DNA from: Verrucomicrobiia bacterium
GTDB lineage: Bacteria > Verrucomicrobiota > Verrucomicrobiia > Limisphaerales > JAEYXS01
NCBI GenBank assembly: GCA_036405135.1
Contig: DASWYF010000044.1
Span: 1 to 64,000 of the forward strand
DNA length: 64,000 nucleotides
Direction: 5' to 3'
The notes under the pieces are model-generated. The model searched no databases, was not told the origin of the DNA, and saw only the letters and a list, made by a program, of their open reading frames with translations. The position numbers and the translations under genes were made by a program. This document shows positions 53,677 to 63,464 of this stretch, piece by piece. Each line of letters opens with the position of its first letter. Position 1 is the first letter of the stretch.

Positions 53677-54834
53677 ATGAGAACGACTTTGTTGCCTGCG
53701 TTTGCGTGTGCTTTGACGGCTTCTACTTTGCTGGCGGCGGAACCGCCTTTGCCTAAGTTCCGCGCGGTGGATGTGGATACGAAGGTTGAGATCGGTTACG
53801 GCATCGCCATCGCGGATGTGGATGGGGACAAGAAGCCGGACATTCTGCTGGCGGATAAGAACACGATCCAGTGGTATCGCAACCCGACGTGGGAGAAATT
53901 CGTTATCGCGGAGAAGCTCACGGAGAAAGATCACGTGTGCATCGCGGCTGCGGACATTGATGGCGATGGCAAGGCGGAGATCGCGGTTGGAGCGGGTTGG
54001 AATCCGGGCGATACGGTGGGGAGCGGCGCGGTGTTCTATTTGATTCCGCCGGCGGACCGGACGCAGAAGTGGGAGCAGGTGGCTCTGCACCATGAGCCGA
54101 CAGTGCATCGCATGCACTGGATCAAGAATGCGGCGGGCAAGTATGAGCTCATCGTGAAGCCGTTGCATGGTCGCGGGAATAAGAACAACGAGGGCGAAGG
54201 TGGCAAGGTAATGGCTTACACGATGCCGGCGAATCCCAAGGATGAATGGAAGACCACAGTGGTCAGCGACAAACTGCACGCGAGTCATAATTTTCAGGGC
54301 GTGAACTGGGACAAAGATGCGGAACCGGAGATCATTCTCGGCAGCAAGGAAGGGGTATTTCAGTTTGATCGCAGCGGCAGCGAATGGAGGCGCACGCAAT
54401 TGACGGATCAGCCGACGGGCGAGATCCGCGATGGCAAGTTGCCGGGTGGCAAACGATTCATCGCCACAATCGAGCCGATGCATGGCACGACGGTGGCTTC
54501 TTATATTCCGACGAAAGATGGTCTGTGGGCCCGTACATTGATCGATGAGACGTTGAAGGATGGTCACGGCTTGGCCATCGGCGATGTGTTGGGTATTGGC
54601 AGTGACCAGATCGTGGCGGGTTGGCGCGGGATGATGCCGAAGGGGGTGCCGGGTGTGCGTCTCTTCACGCCGCTGGATAATGAAGGCAAGCAGTGGCGCA
54701 CTACGCCGATCACGGGCGAAGAGGTGGCGATTGAGGATCTGAAGCTGGCGGACTTGAATGGGGATGGGAAGCTGGACCTGATCTTGGCCGGGCGGGCGAC
54801 GAAGAATTTGAAGATTCTTTTTAATGAGAGGTGA
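53677..54834 (+). CDS. Secreted FG-GAP/VCBS beta-propeller protein
   Basis: 385 residues from ATG 53677. Signal peptide MRTTLLPAFACALTASTLLAA-EP. FG-GAP-type repeats with calcium-like loops occur: IADVDGDKKPDILLAD, AADIDGDGKAEIAVG, and LADLNGDGKLDLILAG, arranged around a propeller of about six blades. Such proteins are common and often large in Verrucomicrobia and Planctomycetes; the substrate is unknown. It stands alone. Confidence 0.8.
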   Translation: MRTTLLPAFACALTASTLLAAEPPLPKFRAVDVDTKVEIGYGIAIADVDGDKKPDILLADKNTIQWYRNPTWEKFVIAEKLTEKDHVCIAAADIDGDGKAEIAVGAGWNPGDTVGSGAVFYLIPPADRTQKWEQVALHHEPTVHRMHWIKNAAGKYELIVKPLHGRGNKNNEGEGGKVMAYTMPANPKDEWKTTVVSDKLHASHNFQGVNWDKDAEPEIILGSKEGVFQFDRSGSEWRRTQLTDQPTGEIRDGKLPGGKRFIATIEPMHGTTVASYIPTKDGLWARTLIDETLKDGHGLAIGDVLGIGSDQIVAGWRGMMPKGVPGVRLFTPLDNEGKQWRTTPITGEEVAIEDLKLADLNGDGKLDLILAGRATKNLKILFNER

Positions 54835-54918
54835 GAGAGGGAGGTGTTTTCGGTCAATCTCTATACCATTTTTGAGTGCCGGTTCTTATTGTGAGTTCGG
54901 TGGTGAAGACCGAAGTTA

Positions 54919-54940
54919 GGGCAAAGCGGCAGCTTTGCCC
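54919..54940. repeat. GGGCAAAGC/GCTTTGCCC hairpin
   Basis: A perfect 9-bp stem with a GGCA loop, about 85 bases past the FG-GAP gene. No T-run follows, so it is probably an intergenic repeat. Confidence 0.45.
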
Positions 54941-55023
54941 CACCATGATGGTAGAAGGTAAGGCCGAAAGGTCCAAAGGCTGACCGCATATTGCCTTTTT
55001 AACAGGAGACGTTTGACCGCGAG

Positions 55024-55058
55024 GCGGGATGTGATAAACATCCCGCTTTGTTGCTTTT
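55024..55058 (+). terminator. Terminator-like hairpin in front of the DUF748 gene
   Basis: GCGGGATG and CATCCCGC are exact 8-base arms with a TGATAAA loop, followed by TTTGTTGCTTTTT. It lies 190 bases past the FG-GAP gene and 14 bases before ATG 55072. It could end the upstream transcript or act as an attenuator of the next gene. Confidence 0.55.
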
Positions 55059-55071
55059 TGCAAGAGTGTGT

Positions 55072-58000
55072 ATGGCAAACGAGAAGTTTAACGCGTTTAA
55101 GAAAACGAAGGGTTTCCGTCGCTTGGTATGGGCGACGGTGGTGCTGGTGGTGTATTCCATCGTGGGTTTCCTAGTGCTTCCGGCGGTGATTAAGTCACAG
55201 CTCATCAAGCGCCTGCCGGAATACACAAAACGGCAAGTGTCCATCGCGGATGTGAAGCTGAATCCCTTCGCGCTGTCTTACACAATGCGCGGTTTTTCGC
55301 TGACGGAGACGAATGGTGAGACGTTTGCGTCGTTGGGCGAAGTGTATGTGAATTTCGAATTGTCCTCCATCTTTAATGGGGCATGGACGCTGGGGACGGT
55401 TTCGGTGAAAGAGCCGTTTGCACAGGTCACGCGCAAGGCGGATGGGACGTTCAATTTCGACAACCTCATCCCTCCGGCGGATACGAATGTTGTGAAGGAA
55501 GTGAAGCCGTTGCCTGCGGTGCTGGTGGAATTGTTGACGATCGAGGGTGGAGCGGTGGCATTCACGGATGAGACGCGGCCGGGGCCGTTCAAGACGAAGA
55601 TCGCGCCGATCCAGTTCGATCTCACGCAATTGACCACGCGACCGGACAAGCACAGCCCGTATGGCTTCACAGCAAGCGATGATGCTGGGATGAAGCTGTC
55701 TTGGACAGGGCGTGTCTCGGTGCAGCCGCCTGCGTCATCGGGCACACTGAAGATCGAGGGTGTTTACCTGCCGAAGTATGCGAACTATGCGGCGGAGTTT
55801 TTTGATGGTGAGATCGTGCAGGGGAAAGTGAACGTGGATGGCAAGTATGGCTTCTCACTCGCGGGTGCGATGCCATCGGTCACATTGACGAATGGTCTGG
55901 TGCAAGTGCGGGATCTGAAGGTCACGGCGAAGGGGGACACGTTGGTGACTTTGCCGACGGTGGATGTGAAGGGGATCGTGGCGTCGCTAGAAGAGCGGTC
56001 GATCAAGGTCGGTGAACTGGCGACGAGCGGGCTCGAGGCGAAGGTGGTGCGGGAGAAGGATGGAAGCATCAATCTGCTGAATCTCATCAAGCCGCAGCCG
56101 GTGGTGACAAATGCGGTGAGCACGAATGTGACCGTGGTGGCAACGAGCAATGCCGCACCGTGGAGGGTGGCCCTGGATTCACTGCAAGTGGCGAACTACA
56201 GCGTGACTGTGGAGGATCGAACGTTGGCGAAACCGGCATCGCTCAAGGTGGACCAGGTGGCGGTGCGGGTGGATGGTTTTCAACTGACGACGAATGCGAC
56301 GCTGACGACGAAGGTCTTCGCGCGTTTGAACGAAGCGGGCACGGTGGAGGTGTCCGGGCCGGTGCATGTGTTTCCGCCGGATGGGGAATTGGCGATCGAG
56401 TTGAAGGAGATGGACCTCCGACCGTTGCAGCCGTTCGCGGCACCGTTTGTGAATGTGGCGATCCGGAGCGGGTTGCTCTCCACGAGTGGCAAGGCGCAGT
56501 TCGCATTGCCTGCGAGTGGTGCGCCGAAGCTGACGTTCAAGGGCGATGTGAAGCTGGATAAGTTCGATACGGCGGATGGCACGGAGTTCCAGGATTTCGT
56601 GAAGTGGGAGGCGCTGGCGATCAGTGGTATTCAACTGCAAAGCGAGCCGCAGGATTTGCAGGTGCAGGAGGTGAAGTTGAAGGGATTGCAGACGAGCTTG
56701 ATCATCGGGACGAACAAGCAATCGAACATCGAGACGATCTTGATGACGAAGGCGAAGACGACGAATGAGGTGGTGGCGGTAACGAATCAGACGGCGTCGG
56801 CGAGCGTGCAGACGAATGCGAGTGTGGTGCCGGTAAAGCTGGCGAAACTGGTGCTGGAGGATGGTTCGTTGAAGTTCGTGGATAATTCCATCCAGCCACA
56901 TGCAGTCATCGCGGTGCAGAAATTTGACGTGAGCGTGGATGGGCTTTCGACCATTGAGGAACAACCTGCGACGGTGGCCATCAGCGGGCGCGTGGATGAA
57001 CTGGCGCCGTTCTCGGTGACGGGCAAGGTGCGGCCAGTGTTGACGAATCTGTTAGTTGATTTGGTGATTAGCAATCGTAACACGGATATGACGGCGTTCA
57101 CGCCTTACATGGAGAAGTTCGGCGGGTATCCTATCACGAAAGGCAAGGTGAGCGTGGGGTTGAAGTATGAGATCGTGGGCATGGCGCTGAAATCCGAACA
57201 CAGCGTGGTGGTGGATCAATTCACGCTGGGGACGAAGAACAGCAGCCCGGATGCGATCAATCTGCCGTTGAAGCTGGGTGTGGCGTTGCTGAAGGATCGG
57301 CATGGGAAGATTGAGCTCGATCTGCCGGTGAACGGAAGATTGGATGATCCGCAATTCCGCGTGTTGCCGGTGGTGATGAAGGTGCTGGTGAACTTGGTGA
57401 CTAAGGCGGTGGCGTCGCCGTTCGCGCTTTTGGGCAAGCTGGTGGGTGGTGGGGAGGAGATGAGCTTTGTGGCGTTCGAGCCGGGTGTGGGAACGATACC
57501 GGAAGCGGAGCAGGCGAAGATGGAGAAACTGGCGAAGGCGCTGTATGAGCGGCCGGGCTTGAATCTGGAGATCGCGGGGGCGGTGGAGATGAAGGGGGAT
57601 CGCTCGGCGCTGGCGAAGTTGAAGTTTGAGCAGCAGTTGAAGGGGATGCGTTTGAAAGAGATCGCGGCGACGGGGGTGACGCCTCCGTCGATGAGTGAGT
57701 TGAAGATGGAAACATCGGAGCGGGAGCGTTTGGTTACGGCGGCGTATGTGGAAGTGTTTGGACCATTGCCGGTGGCTACGAATGTGGTGGTGGCGACACC
57801 TGTGACTAATGCGGTGGTGGCTGTGGCTACGCCTATGACAAATGCGCCTGCGGTAGTGAAAAAAGAGGAGATGAAGCCGGAAGTGAAGAGTGAAGCCAAA
57901 GCGAAGAAACGTTTTACTGAACAATTGCAGGGTGCGGCCGCGCAGCTGGCTTTTGCAGAGCGGAAGAAGAAGGTGGTAGTGAAGAAGCCTGCAGAGGTGG

Positions 58001-58317
58001 TGAAAAAGGAAGAGGTGAAGGCTGTGGAAGCGATAAAGGTTGCTGAGACTGTGGCTTCTACTCCTGCGGTGCCGCCAGTCCAGTCAGTTCAAACGACGCC
58101 GACAATCACCCTTGCGGAGATGGAGGCGAAGTTGCTGGAGCGCGTGAAGGTGGAGGATAATGAGTTGCGAGATCTGATGTTGCAGCGGGCGCAGAGTGTA
58201 CAGACGTTATTGTTGAAGACGGAGAAGGTCACGGCGGAGAGGTTGTTCATCATCACGCCAAAGGCGTTGGATGAGGCATACCGCGGGGAGAGCAAGGTAG
58301 ACCTGTTGTTGAATTAG
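55072..58317 (+). CDS. Large DUF748/AsmA-like protein
   Basis: 1081 residues from ATG 55072. An N-terminal helix (about 17-38, LVWATVVLVVYSIVGFLVLPAVI) anchors it in the inner membrane. The long periplasmic part is beta-rich with repeated AsmA/DUF748 elements (SYTMRGFSLTETNGETFASLGEVYVNFELSSIF; FGGYPITKGKVSVGLKYEIVGMALKSEHSVVVDQFTLG). After about residue 895 comes a low-complexity Lys/Glu/Val/Ala tail resembling TolA, including VVKKEEMKPEVKSEAKAKK. AsmA-family proteins have been linked to lipid transport to the outer membrane; function here is inferred. Confidence 0.88.
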   Translation: MANEKFNAFKKTKGFRRLVWATVVLVVYSIVGFLVLPAVIKSQLIKRLPEYTKRQVSIADVKLNPFALSYTMRGFSLTETNGETFASLGEVYVNFELSSIFNGAWTLGTVSVKEPFAQVTRKADGTFNFDNLIPPADTNVVKEVKPLPAVLVELLTIEGGAVAFTDETRPGPFKTKIAPIQFDLTQLTTRPDKHSPYGFTASDDAGMKLSWTGRVSVQPPASSGTLKIEGVYLPKYANYAAEFFDGEIVQGKVNVDGKYGFSLAGAMPSVTLTNGLVQVRDLKVTAKGDTLVTLPTVDVKGIVASLEERSIKVGELATSGLEAKVVREKDGSINLLNLIKPQPVVTNAVSTNVTVVATSNAAPWRVALDSLQVANYSVTVEDRTLAKPASLKVDQVAVRVDGFQLTTNATLTTKVFARLNEAGTVEVSGPVHVFPPDGELAIELKEMDLRPLQPFAAPFVNVAIRSGLLSTSGKAQFALPASGAPKLTFKGDVKLDKFDTADGTEFQDFVKWEALAISGIQLQSEPQDLQVQEVKLKGLQTSLIIGTNKQSNIETILMTKAKTTNEVVAVTNQTASASVQTNASVVPVKLAKLVLEDGSLKFVDNSIQPHAVIAVQKFDVSVDGLSTIEEQPATVAISGRVDELAPFSVTGKVRPVLTNLLVDLVISNRNTDMTAFTPYMEKFGGYPITKGKVSVGLKYEIVGMALKSEHSVVVDQFTLGTKNSSPDAINLPLKLGVALLKDRHGKIELDLPVNGRLDDPQFRVLPVVMKVLVNLVTKAVASPFALLGKLVGGGEEMSFVAFEPGVGTIPEAEQAKMEKLAKALYERPGLNLEIAGAVEMKGDRSALAKLKFEQQLKGMRLKEIAATGVTPPSMSELKMETSERERLVTAAYVEVFGPLPVATNVVVATPVTNAVVAVATPMTNAPAVVKKEEMKPEVKSEAKAKKRFTEQLQGAAAQLAFAERKKKVVVKKPAEVVKKEEVKAVEAIKVAETVASTPAVPPVQSVQTTPTITLAEMEAKLLERVKVEDNELRDLMLQRAQSVQTLLLKTEKVTAERLFIITPKALDEAYRGESKVDLLLN

Positions 58318-58500
58318 TAAAATCCCCGGTGGAAGTATCAGATGTTTGGTGATGGCCTTGGTTTGGGCATCGCGGCAGCGATGCCCCCTGGGATGAGAGG
58401 GACTGGCGCAGGTTCGGTTGCTAACATTTGAGCCATTTCGCGCATGACTTATGACCTGAACACGTTATCAATACGCACAATGATTTTATTCGATGTAAAA

Positions 58501-61500
58501 ATGCGGGCGGTTTTGTCCCGTAGGATGGCCCTGAAAGCGGGAAGCTGGGTTTCGGCGATGGCTTTGCTGGCGGGGGTGGTGGGTTTCGCACTGCACGAAG
58601 CGATGGCGGCGGACAGCAAGTTGCTGGCGGGGGCGGAATTGATGCAGCGTGGGCCGCGTCCGGCGCGTCCAGCGTTGCCAGCGAGTACGTTGCCGTTGAA
58701 GTTCATTAAGGGGGAGCGGATCGCGTTTGTGGGTGGCGGGCTGGGGGAGCAGATGAATCGCAGCGGGGATTTTGAGACGTTGCTGCATTCGCGCTTTCCG
58801 CAGCAGGAATTGGTGGTGCGGAATTTCTGTCGTCCAGCGGATGAGGTGTCGGTGCGGCAGCGGTCGAGCGGTTACACGGCGTTGGATAATCCTTTGAGCG
58901 CGTTCGGGGCGGATACGATCTTCTGCTTCTTCGGTTTCAATGAATCGTATGCGGGCGCGGAGGGTGTGGCGAAGTTCAAGGCGGATTACGCGAAATTTCT
59001 GGATGATGCGGCGAAGGAATATCCACGGGATGATGCGGGGAGTGCGCCGCGATTGGTGTTGGTTTCGCCAGCAGCGTTTGAGCCGACGGGGGGCAAGTTC
59101 CTGCCGGAGGGGACGAAGGAGAATGCGAATCTGAAGCTGTATGCGAATGCGGTGAAGGAAGTGGCGGCGGAACGGAAGATCGCGTTTGTGGATCTTTATA
59201 CGCCGACGCTCAAGGCGTTCAGCAAGAAGAAGGGAATGCAGTTCAGCAGCAACGGCATGTTGCTGAATGAGGAGGGCAATCGCGCGGTGGCAGAGGCGTT
59301 GGACGAAGCGCTCTTTGGCACGGAGAATCCGGCGATGGCGGGTTCGTCCGGTTACGAGAAATTGCGTGAGGCGGTGAATGACAAGTCCTGGGTACACATG
59401 CAGGACTATCGCATGCTGAACGGCTGGTATGTGTATGGTGGCCGTCGCACGTTCGATACGGAGACGTTCCCGCGTGAGTATCTGAAGATCCGCAACATGG
59501 TGGAGGTGCGGGATCGTTACGTGTGGGACATCGCGCAGGGCAAGCCGGTGGCGAAGGTGCCGGATGACAGCAAGACGGGAGAACTGATCGTGCCCGCGCC
59601 GGGATTTGGTCGCTGGCCGTCCAAGGAGCCGAAAGAACTGAAGTATCCGACGCCGGAGGAGAGCATTAAGACGATGGAAGTGCCAGAGGGTTTCGAGGTG
59701 CAACTGGTGGCAAGCGAGAGGGAGTTTCCGGAACTGGCGAAGGTGAACCAGATCAATTTCGACAATAAGGGCCGTTTGTGGGCCTCGTGCATGGCGAATT
59801 ACCCGCAGTGGAAGCCGGGTGAACCGAGGCCGAATGATCGCTTGCTGATCTTCTCGGATTTCGATGAGAGGGGCAAAGCGAAGAAGTGCACGGTGTTTTA
59901 CGACAAGCTCATTTGCCCGACGGGTTTTGAGTTCTGGAATGGTGGCGTGATTGTTGTCGATGAACCGCGGCTTATCTGGCTCAAAGATACGGATGGGGAT
60001 GATAAGGCGGACATCGTGCAGGAGCTGAGCGATGGTTGGGCCACGGATGACACGCATCATACGATCGGTGCGTTCGAGTGGTCTCCGGGCGGTCTGCTGC
60101 ACATGTTAGAAGGTGTGAGCATGAGCACAGCGGTGGAGACGCCGTGGGGTGCGATGCGGCAGTTCGGCAAGGCGGGTTGCTACGTGCTGGACCCGCGCTC
60201 GCAGAAGCTGCGCTGGTTCACGACACCGGGTTACGGCAATCCGTGGTGCTATGTGTTCGATTGGTGGGGCCAGGGTATCGTGGGTGACGGCACCACGCCG
60301 CAGCAGCATTGGGACACGCCTCTCAGCACGGCGGTTTACAGTGGGCGCAAGGGCTTGAACACGGTGTTCAATGGCGAGGGGATGCGGCCGAACGTGGGCA
60401 CGGAGTTTCTCTACACGCGGCAGTTCCCAGATGATGTGCAGGGACATTTCATCTTCGCGTGCGTGATCAACATGAACGGCCTGACGCGGTTCAAAATCGA
60501 GGACGATGGCGCGGGGTACAAAGGCGCGCGGCTGAAGAAAAACGTGAGCGGCAAAGATGTGCCGTATGACCTGCTGACGGCGAAGGATAACATGACGTTC
60601 CGCCCGACGGACCCGCAGATCGGGCCGGATGGTGCGTTGTATTTCGGTGACTGGAGCGCGGCGCTCATCGGGCATATGCAGTATTCGCAACGTGACCCGG
60701 GTCGTGATCAGAAGCACGGGCGTTTGTTCCGCTTGGTTTACAAGGACAAACCTTTGCTGAAGCCGGTAACGCAGCATGGCAAGAAGGTGAACGAACTGCT
60801 CGATCAGTTGAAGGAATACGAGCCGCGCACGCGTTATCGCGCACGCCGGGAATTACGCGATCGCCCGACGGCAGAGGTCATCAAGGCTGTGAAGTCTTGG
60901 GTTGCGAAGCTGGACCCGAAGGACAAGGAGTATGATCGCTTGCGCCTGGAAGCGCTCTGGGTGCAGCAGGGGCATCACGCGGTGGACCCGGCGTATCTGC
61001 AACAGGTCTTGCGCGCGAAGACGCCGGAAGCGCGGGCAGGTGCGACGCGTGTGCTGGCGGATGAGTGGGAATACCTCTCGAATCCGATGCAGTATATCAA
61101 GACGCAGGTGACGGATGAATCGCCCCGCACGCGCGTGGAGGCGATCCGCGCATTGAGCTATGTGCGCACGAAGGAATCGGTGGAGACGCTGCTGCTGGCG
61201 GCGGCATTGCCACGCGATTACTGGATCGATTACACGCTGGAGATGACGCTGGGTGCGCTGGAGCCGGTGTGGAAGGACGAGTTCAAGGCGAAGACCATCG
61301 CGAACAATAATCCGGCAGGACTGGAAGTGCTGAATGAGTTCGCGAACCGTTCGCAGCCTTCGGGCATCGCAACGGCGGCGTTGAAGAAATTCCTCGCGGC
61401 ACCGGATATGCCGCAGAAGGATTTGGACAAGGTGCTGGCGGACATAGCGAAGGCGAAGGGCAATGTGGACAACGGCAAGGCGGTGTTCCGCCGCATCTGC

Positions 61501-61884
61501 ATCGCGTGCCATAAGTTTGGTGCGGAAGGCGTGGATTATGGTCCGGCGATGAACGGTGTGGCTTCACGCATGACGAAGGAGTTGATAGTCGAGTCCATCC
61601 TGGAACCGAATGCGAAGCTGGATCCGAAATTCCTCACGACGAATGTGGAGACGAAGGATGGCGAAGCTTACACGGGCTTCATCCTGTCGGATACGGCAGA
61701 CGTATTGAAGCTGCGCATCGCGGGTGGCATCGATCAGGAGATCAAGAAAACAAACATCGCCAAGCGCGATACGGTGAAGCAGAGCAGCATGCCGGAGGGC
61801 TTGGCAGGCGGCATGTCACCGACGGAGTTCATCGATCTGATCGAGTTCTTGAACAGCCAGAAAGCGCCGGCTGTGAAGAAGTAA
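58501..61884 (+). CDS. PVC-type SGNH-like/dehydrogenase/HEAT/cytochrome c fusion
   Basis: 1127 residues. Signal peptide MRAVLSRRMALKAGSWVSAMALLAGVVGFALHEAMA-AD from ATG 58501; ATG 58444 would give a long leader. Residues about 60-290 resemble an SGNH-hydrolase domain (IAFVGGGLGEQM, FCFFGFNES) with Gly instead of the catalytic Ser. Residues about 380-760 are the PVC membrane-bound dehydrogenase domain (PEGFEVQLVASEREFPELAKVNQINFDNKGRLW). A HEAT-like region follows, and the C-terminus carries CIACH, a covalent heme motif. Such proteins are typical of the PVC group; the electron donor is unknown. Confidence 0.9.
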   Translation: MRAVLSRRMALKAGSWVSAMALLAGVVGFALHEAMAADSKLLAGAELMQRGPRPARPALPASTLPLKFIKGERIAFVGGGLGEQMNRSGDFETLLHSRFPQQELVVRNFCRPADEVSVRQRSSGYTALDNPLSAFGADTIFCFFGFNESYAGAEGVAKFKADYAKFLDDAAKEYPRDDAGSAPRLVLVSPAAFEPTGGKFLPEGTKENANLKLYANAVKEVAAERKIAFVDLYTPTLKAFSKKKGMQFSSNGMLLNEEGNRAVAEALDEALFGTENPAMAGSSGYEKLREAVNDKSWVHMQDYRMLNGWYVYGGRRTFDTETFPREYLKIRNMVEVRDRYVWDIAQGKPVAKVPDDSKTGELIVPAPGFGRWPSKEPKELKYPTPEESIKTMEVPEGFEVQLVASEREFPELAKVNQINFDNKGRLWASCMANYPQWKPGEPRPNDRLLIFSDFDERGKAKKCTVFYDKLICPTGFEFWNGGVIVVDEPRLIWLKDTDGDDKADIVQELSDGWATDDTHHTIGAFEWSPGGLLHMLEGVSMSTAVETPWGAMRQFGKAGCYVLDPRSQKLRWFTTPGYGNPWCYVFDWWGQGIVGDGTTPQQHWDTPLSTAVYSGRKGLNTVFNGEGMRPNVGTEFLYTRQFPDDVQGHFIFACVINMNGLTRFKIEDDGAGYKGARLKKNVSGKDVPYDLLTAKDNMTFRPTDPQIGPDGALYFGDWSAALIGHMQYSQRDPGRDQKHGRLFRLVYKDKPLLKPVTQHGKKVNELLDQLKEYEPRTRYRARRELRDRPTAEVIKAVKSWVAKLDPKDKEYDRLRLEALWVQQGHHAVDPAYLQQVLRAKTPEARAGATRVLADEWEYLSNPMQYIKTQVTDESPRTRVEAIRALSYVRTKESVETLLLAAALPRDYWIDYTLEMTLGALEPVWKDEFKAKTIANNNPAGLEVLNEFANRSQPSGIATAALKKFLAAPDMPQKDLDKVLADIAKAKGNVDNGKAVFRRICIACHKFGAEGVDYGPAMNGVASRMTKELIVESILEPNAKLDPKFLTTNVETKDGEAYTGFILSDTADVLKLRIAGGIDQEIKKTNIAKRDTVKQSSMPEGLAGGMSPTEFIDLIEFLNSQKAPAVKK

Positions 61885-61905
61885 GGGTGCGGTGAGATTG
61901 TTCAT

Positions 61906-61938
61906 AAGGCGCACCTGTGATGGGTGCGCCTTTTTTTT
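61906..61938 (+). terminator. Strong Rho-independent terminator
   Basis: AAGGCGCACC pairs exactly with GGTGCGCCTT (61923-61932) around TGTGATG, and the T-run continues to 61938. It ends 54 bases after the cytochrome fusion stop. Confidence 0.9.
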
Positions 61939-61950
61939 GTTTTGATTTTA

Positions 61951-62089
61951 ACCACAGATGGACACAGATCAACACAGATGGAGAAACATCGAACATCCAA
62001 TGCCCAACATCGAACATCGAGAGAATGGAGTTTGAGCCGCGGTGGCGGCTGAGGAAGGAACTGCCGGCAAGATTCCGGCAGCACATTGC
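61951..62089. repeat. Composite intergenic repeat (CACAGATG module plus GAAACATCGAACATCC module)
   Basis: It begins with three spaced CACAGAT units (61953-61979) and continues directly into the 448-553-like repeat at 61983-62089. The first module reappears at about 63351-63382, followed there by a weaker ATCGAGCATCCAAC. So the module units can be joined or separate. Confidence 0.7.
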
Positions 62090-62165
62090 AGTTGGCACAC
62101 GGCAGGTTGCCAACCTGTGCTACGTGGGGCATGCTCGGGGGATTTCGTTAAAGAAATTTTTGTTT

Positions 62166-63344
62166 ATGCGTGATTTTTTGAAATTGGGGCGGGTGTTGTT
62201 TTTGAGTGCGGGATTGCTGTTCTCGCAAATGGCGATGGCACAGGAGGTGGCTCCTTTGGCATCGGAGGCGTATACGCGTTCTTTGGTGAGTGCGGGGGAT
62301 ACGGCGCGGTTGCAGCGGGTGTTGGTGAAGGCGCGCGAGGGGAAGCCGATCGTGGTGGGTGTCATCGGTGGTTCCATCACACAGGGGGCGAAGGCGTCGA
62401 AGCCGGAGTTGAAATATGGAGCCTTGGTGGCGCAGTGGTGGCGGACGAATTTTCCGAACAGCAAGGTGGAGTTCGTGAATGCGGGCATCGGCGCGACGGG
62501 TTCGAATTACGGCGCGTTGCGCGTGGGGCGGGATTTACTGGCGAAGAATCCAGATTTCATCGTGGTGGAGTATGCGGTGAATGACGGGAATGTGAAGGAA
62601 TCGGCGGAGACGCTGGAGGGATTGGTGAGGCAGATCTTGAAAGCACCGAATCAACCGGCGGTGGTGATGCTGTTCACGATGAACAAGAGCGGTGGCAATG
62701 CGCAGGAGTGGCATAGCAAGGTGGGCGCGCATTATGGCATTCCGATGGTGAGCTTCCGCGATGCGCTCTGGCCGGAGATACAGGCGGGCAAGTTGAAGTG
62801 GGAGGATGTGGAGGCGGATGAGGTGCACCCGAATGATCGTGGCCACGCGTATGCAGCGGAGTTCGTGACGCGGTTTGTGGATTCGGTGGAGAAGAAGAGT
62901 GCGCGGGCGGATTCAATGATCGGTGCCCTGCCGCCGCCGTTGTTCAGTGACCGGTTTGAGTTCACGAAATTGCTGGAAGCGGGCGATCTAAAGCCGGTGG
63001 CGAACAAAGGTTGGGCGTATGATGAGAAGAACAAGGCGTGGCAGAGCGAGACGCCGGGGAGTGTGATTGAATTCGAGATCGATGGGACGCTGATCTATGA
63101 CATGTGCTGGCGCATCAAGGGACCGATGGGGCGCGCGAAGATTTCTGTAGATGACAAGGCACCGCAGACGCGTGAGGCGTGGTTCAATCAGACGTGGGGC
63201 GGTTATCGTGTGACGAGTGAGCTGGCGCGGGATATTGCGCCGGGGAAGCATCGGGTGAAGGTGGAGTTGCTGGCGGAGAAGAACGCGGAGAGCACGGGGA
63301 CGCAGTTTAGGGTGTTGGGGTTAGGGGCGGCGGGAGTGAAGTGA
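62166..63344 (+). CDS. Secreted SGNH/GDSL hydrolase
   Basis: 392 residues from ATG 62166. Signal peptide MRDFLKLGRVLFLSAGLLFSQMAMA-QE. SGNH blocks are complete: GVIGGSITQGAKAS (catalytic Ser), NAGIGATGSNYGALRVGRDLL (Gly), VEYAVNDGNVKE (Asn) and DEVHPNDRGHAYAAE (Asp and His). A C-terminal beta domain of about 110 residues (SDRFEFTKLLEAGD..., YRVTSELARDIAPGKHRVKV) resembles an accessory carbohydrate-binding region. It could be a carbohydrate esterase of CE2/CE3 type, removing acetyl groups from polysaccharides. Confidence 0.92.
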   Translation: MRDFLKLGRVLFLSAGLLFSQMAMAQEVAPLASEAYTRSLVSAGDTARLQRVLVKAREGKPIVVGVIGGSITQGAKASKPELKYGALVAQWWRTNFPNSKVEFVNAGIGATGSNYGALRVGRDLLAKNPDFIVVEYAVNDGNVKESAETLEGLVRQILKAPNQPAVVMLFTMNKSGGNAQEWHSKVGAHYGIPMVSFRDALWPEIQAGKLKWEDVEADEVHPNDRGHAYAAEFVTRFVDSVEKKSARADSMIGALPPPLFSDRFEFTKLLEAGDLKPVANKGWAYDEKNKAWQSETPGSVIEFEIDGTLIYDMCWRIKGPMGRAKISVDDKAPQTREAWFNQTWGGYRVTSELARDIAPGKHRVKVELLAEKNAESTGTQFRVLGLGAAGVK

Positions 63345-63350
63345 TTTTTT

Positions 63351-63430
63351 AGCCACAGATGGACGCGGATAAACGCAGATGGAGAGTGGCGAAAAGAAAA
63401 ATATCGAGCATCCAACGTCGAAATCTGAAC
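63351..63430. repeat. Intergenic repeat, CACAGATG module with GAGCATCC module
   Basis: AGCCACAGATGGACGCGGAT and a second copy-like CGCAGATGGAGAG precede ATCGAGCATCCAACGTCGAAATCTGAAC, partly matching 61951-61999 and 448-480. It occupies almost the whole gap before the GTPase gene. Confidence 0.6.
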
Positions 63431-63464
63431 TGTTTATGCATGACGGTGAGCTTGGTTGAAAACA

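Noticed and set aside
58486-60102. 538-residue open frame on the minus strand
   Set aside because: Antisense to the cytochrome fusion gene, Arg/His/Leu-rich with no domain; a product of high GC at third positions.
61917-62165. Upstream extension of the SGNH hydrolase
   Set aside because: The added residues are translated repeat DNA; the signal peptide begins at 62166.
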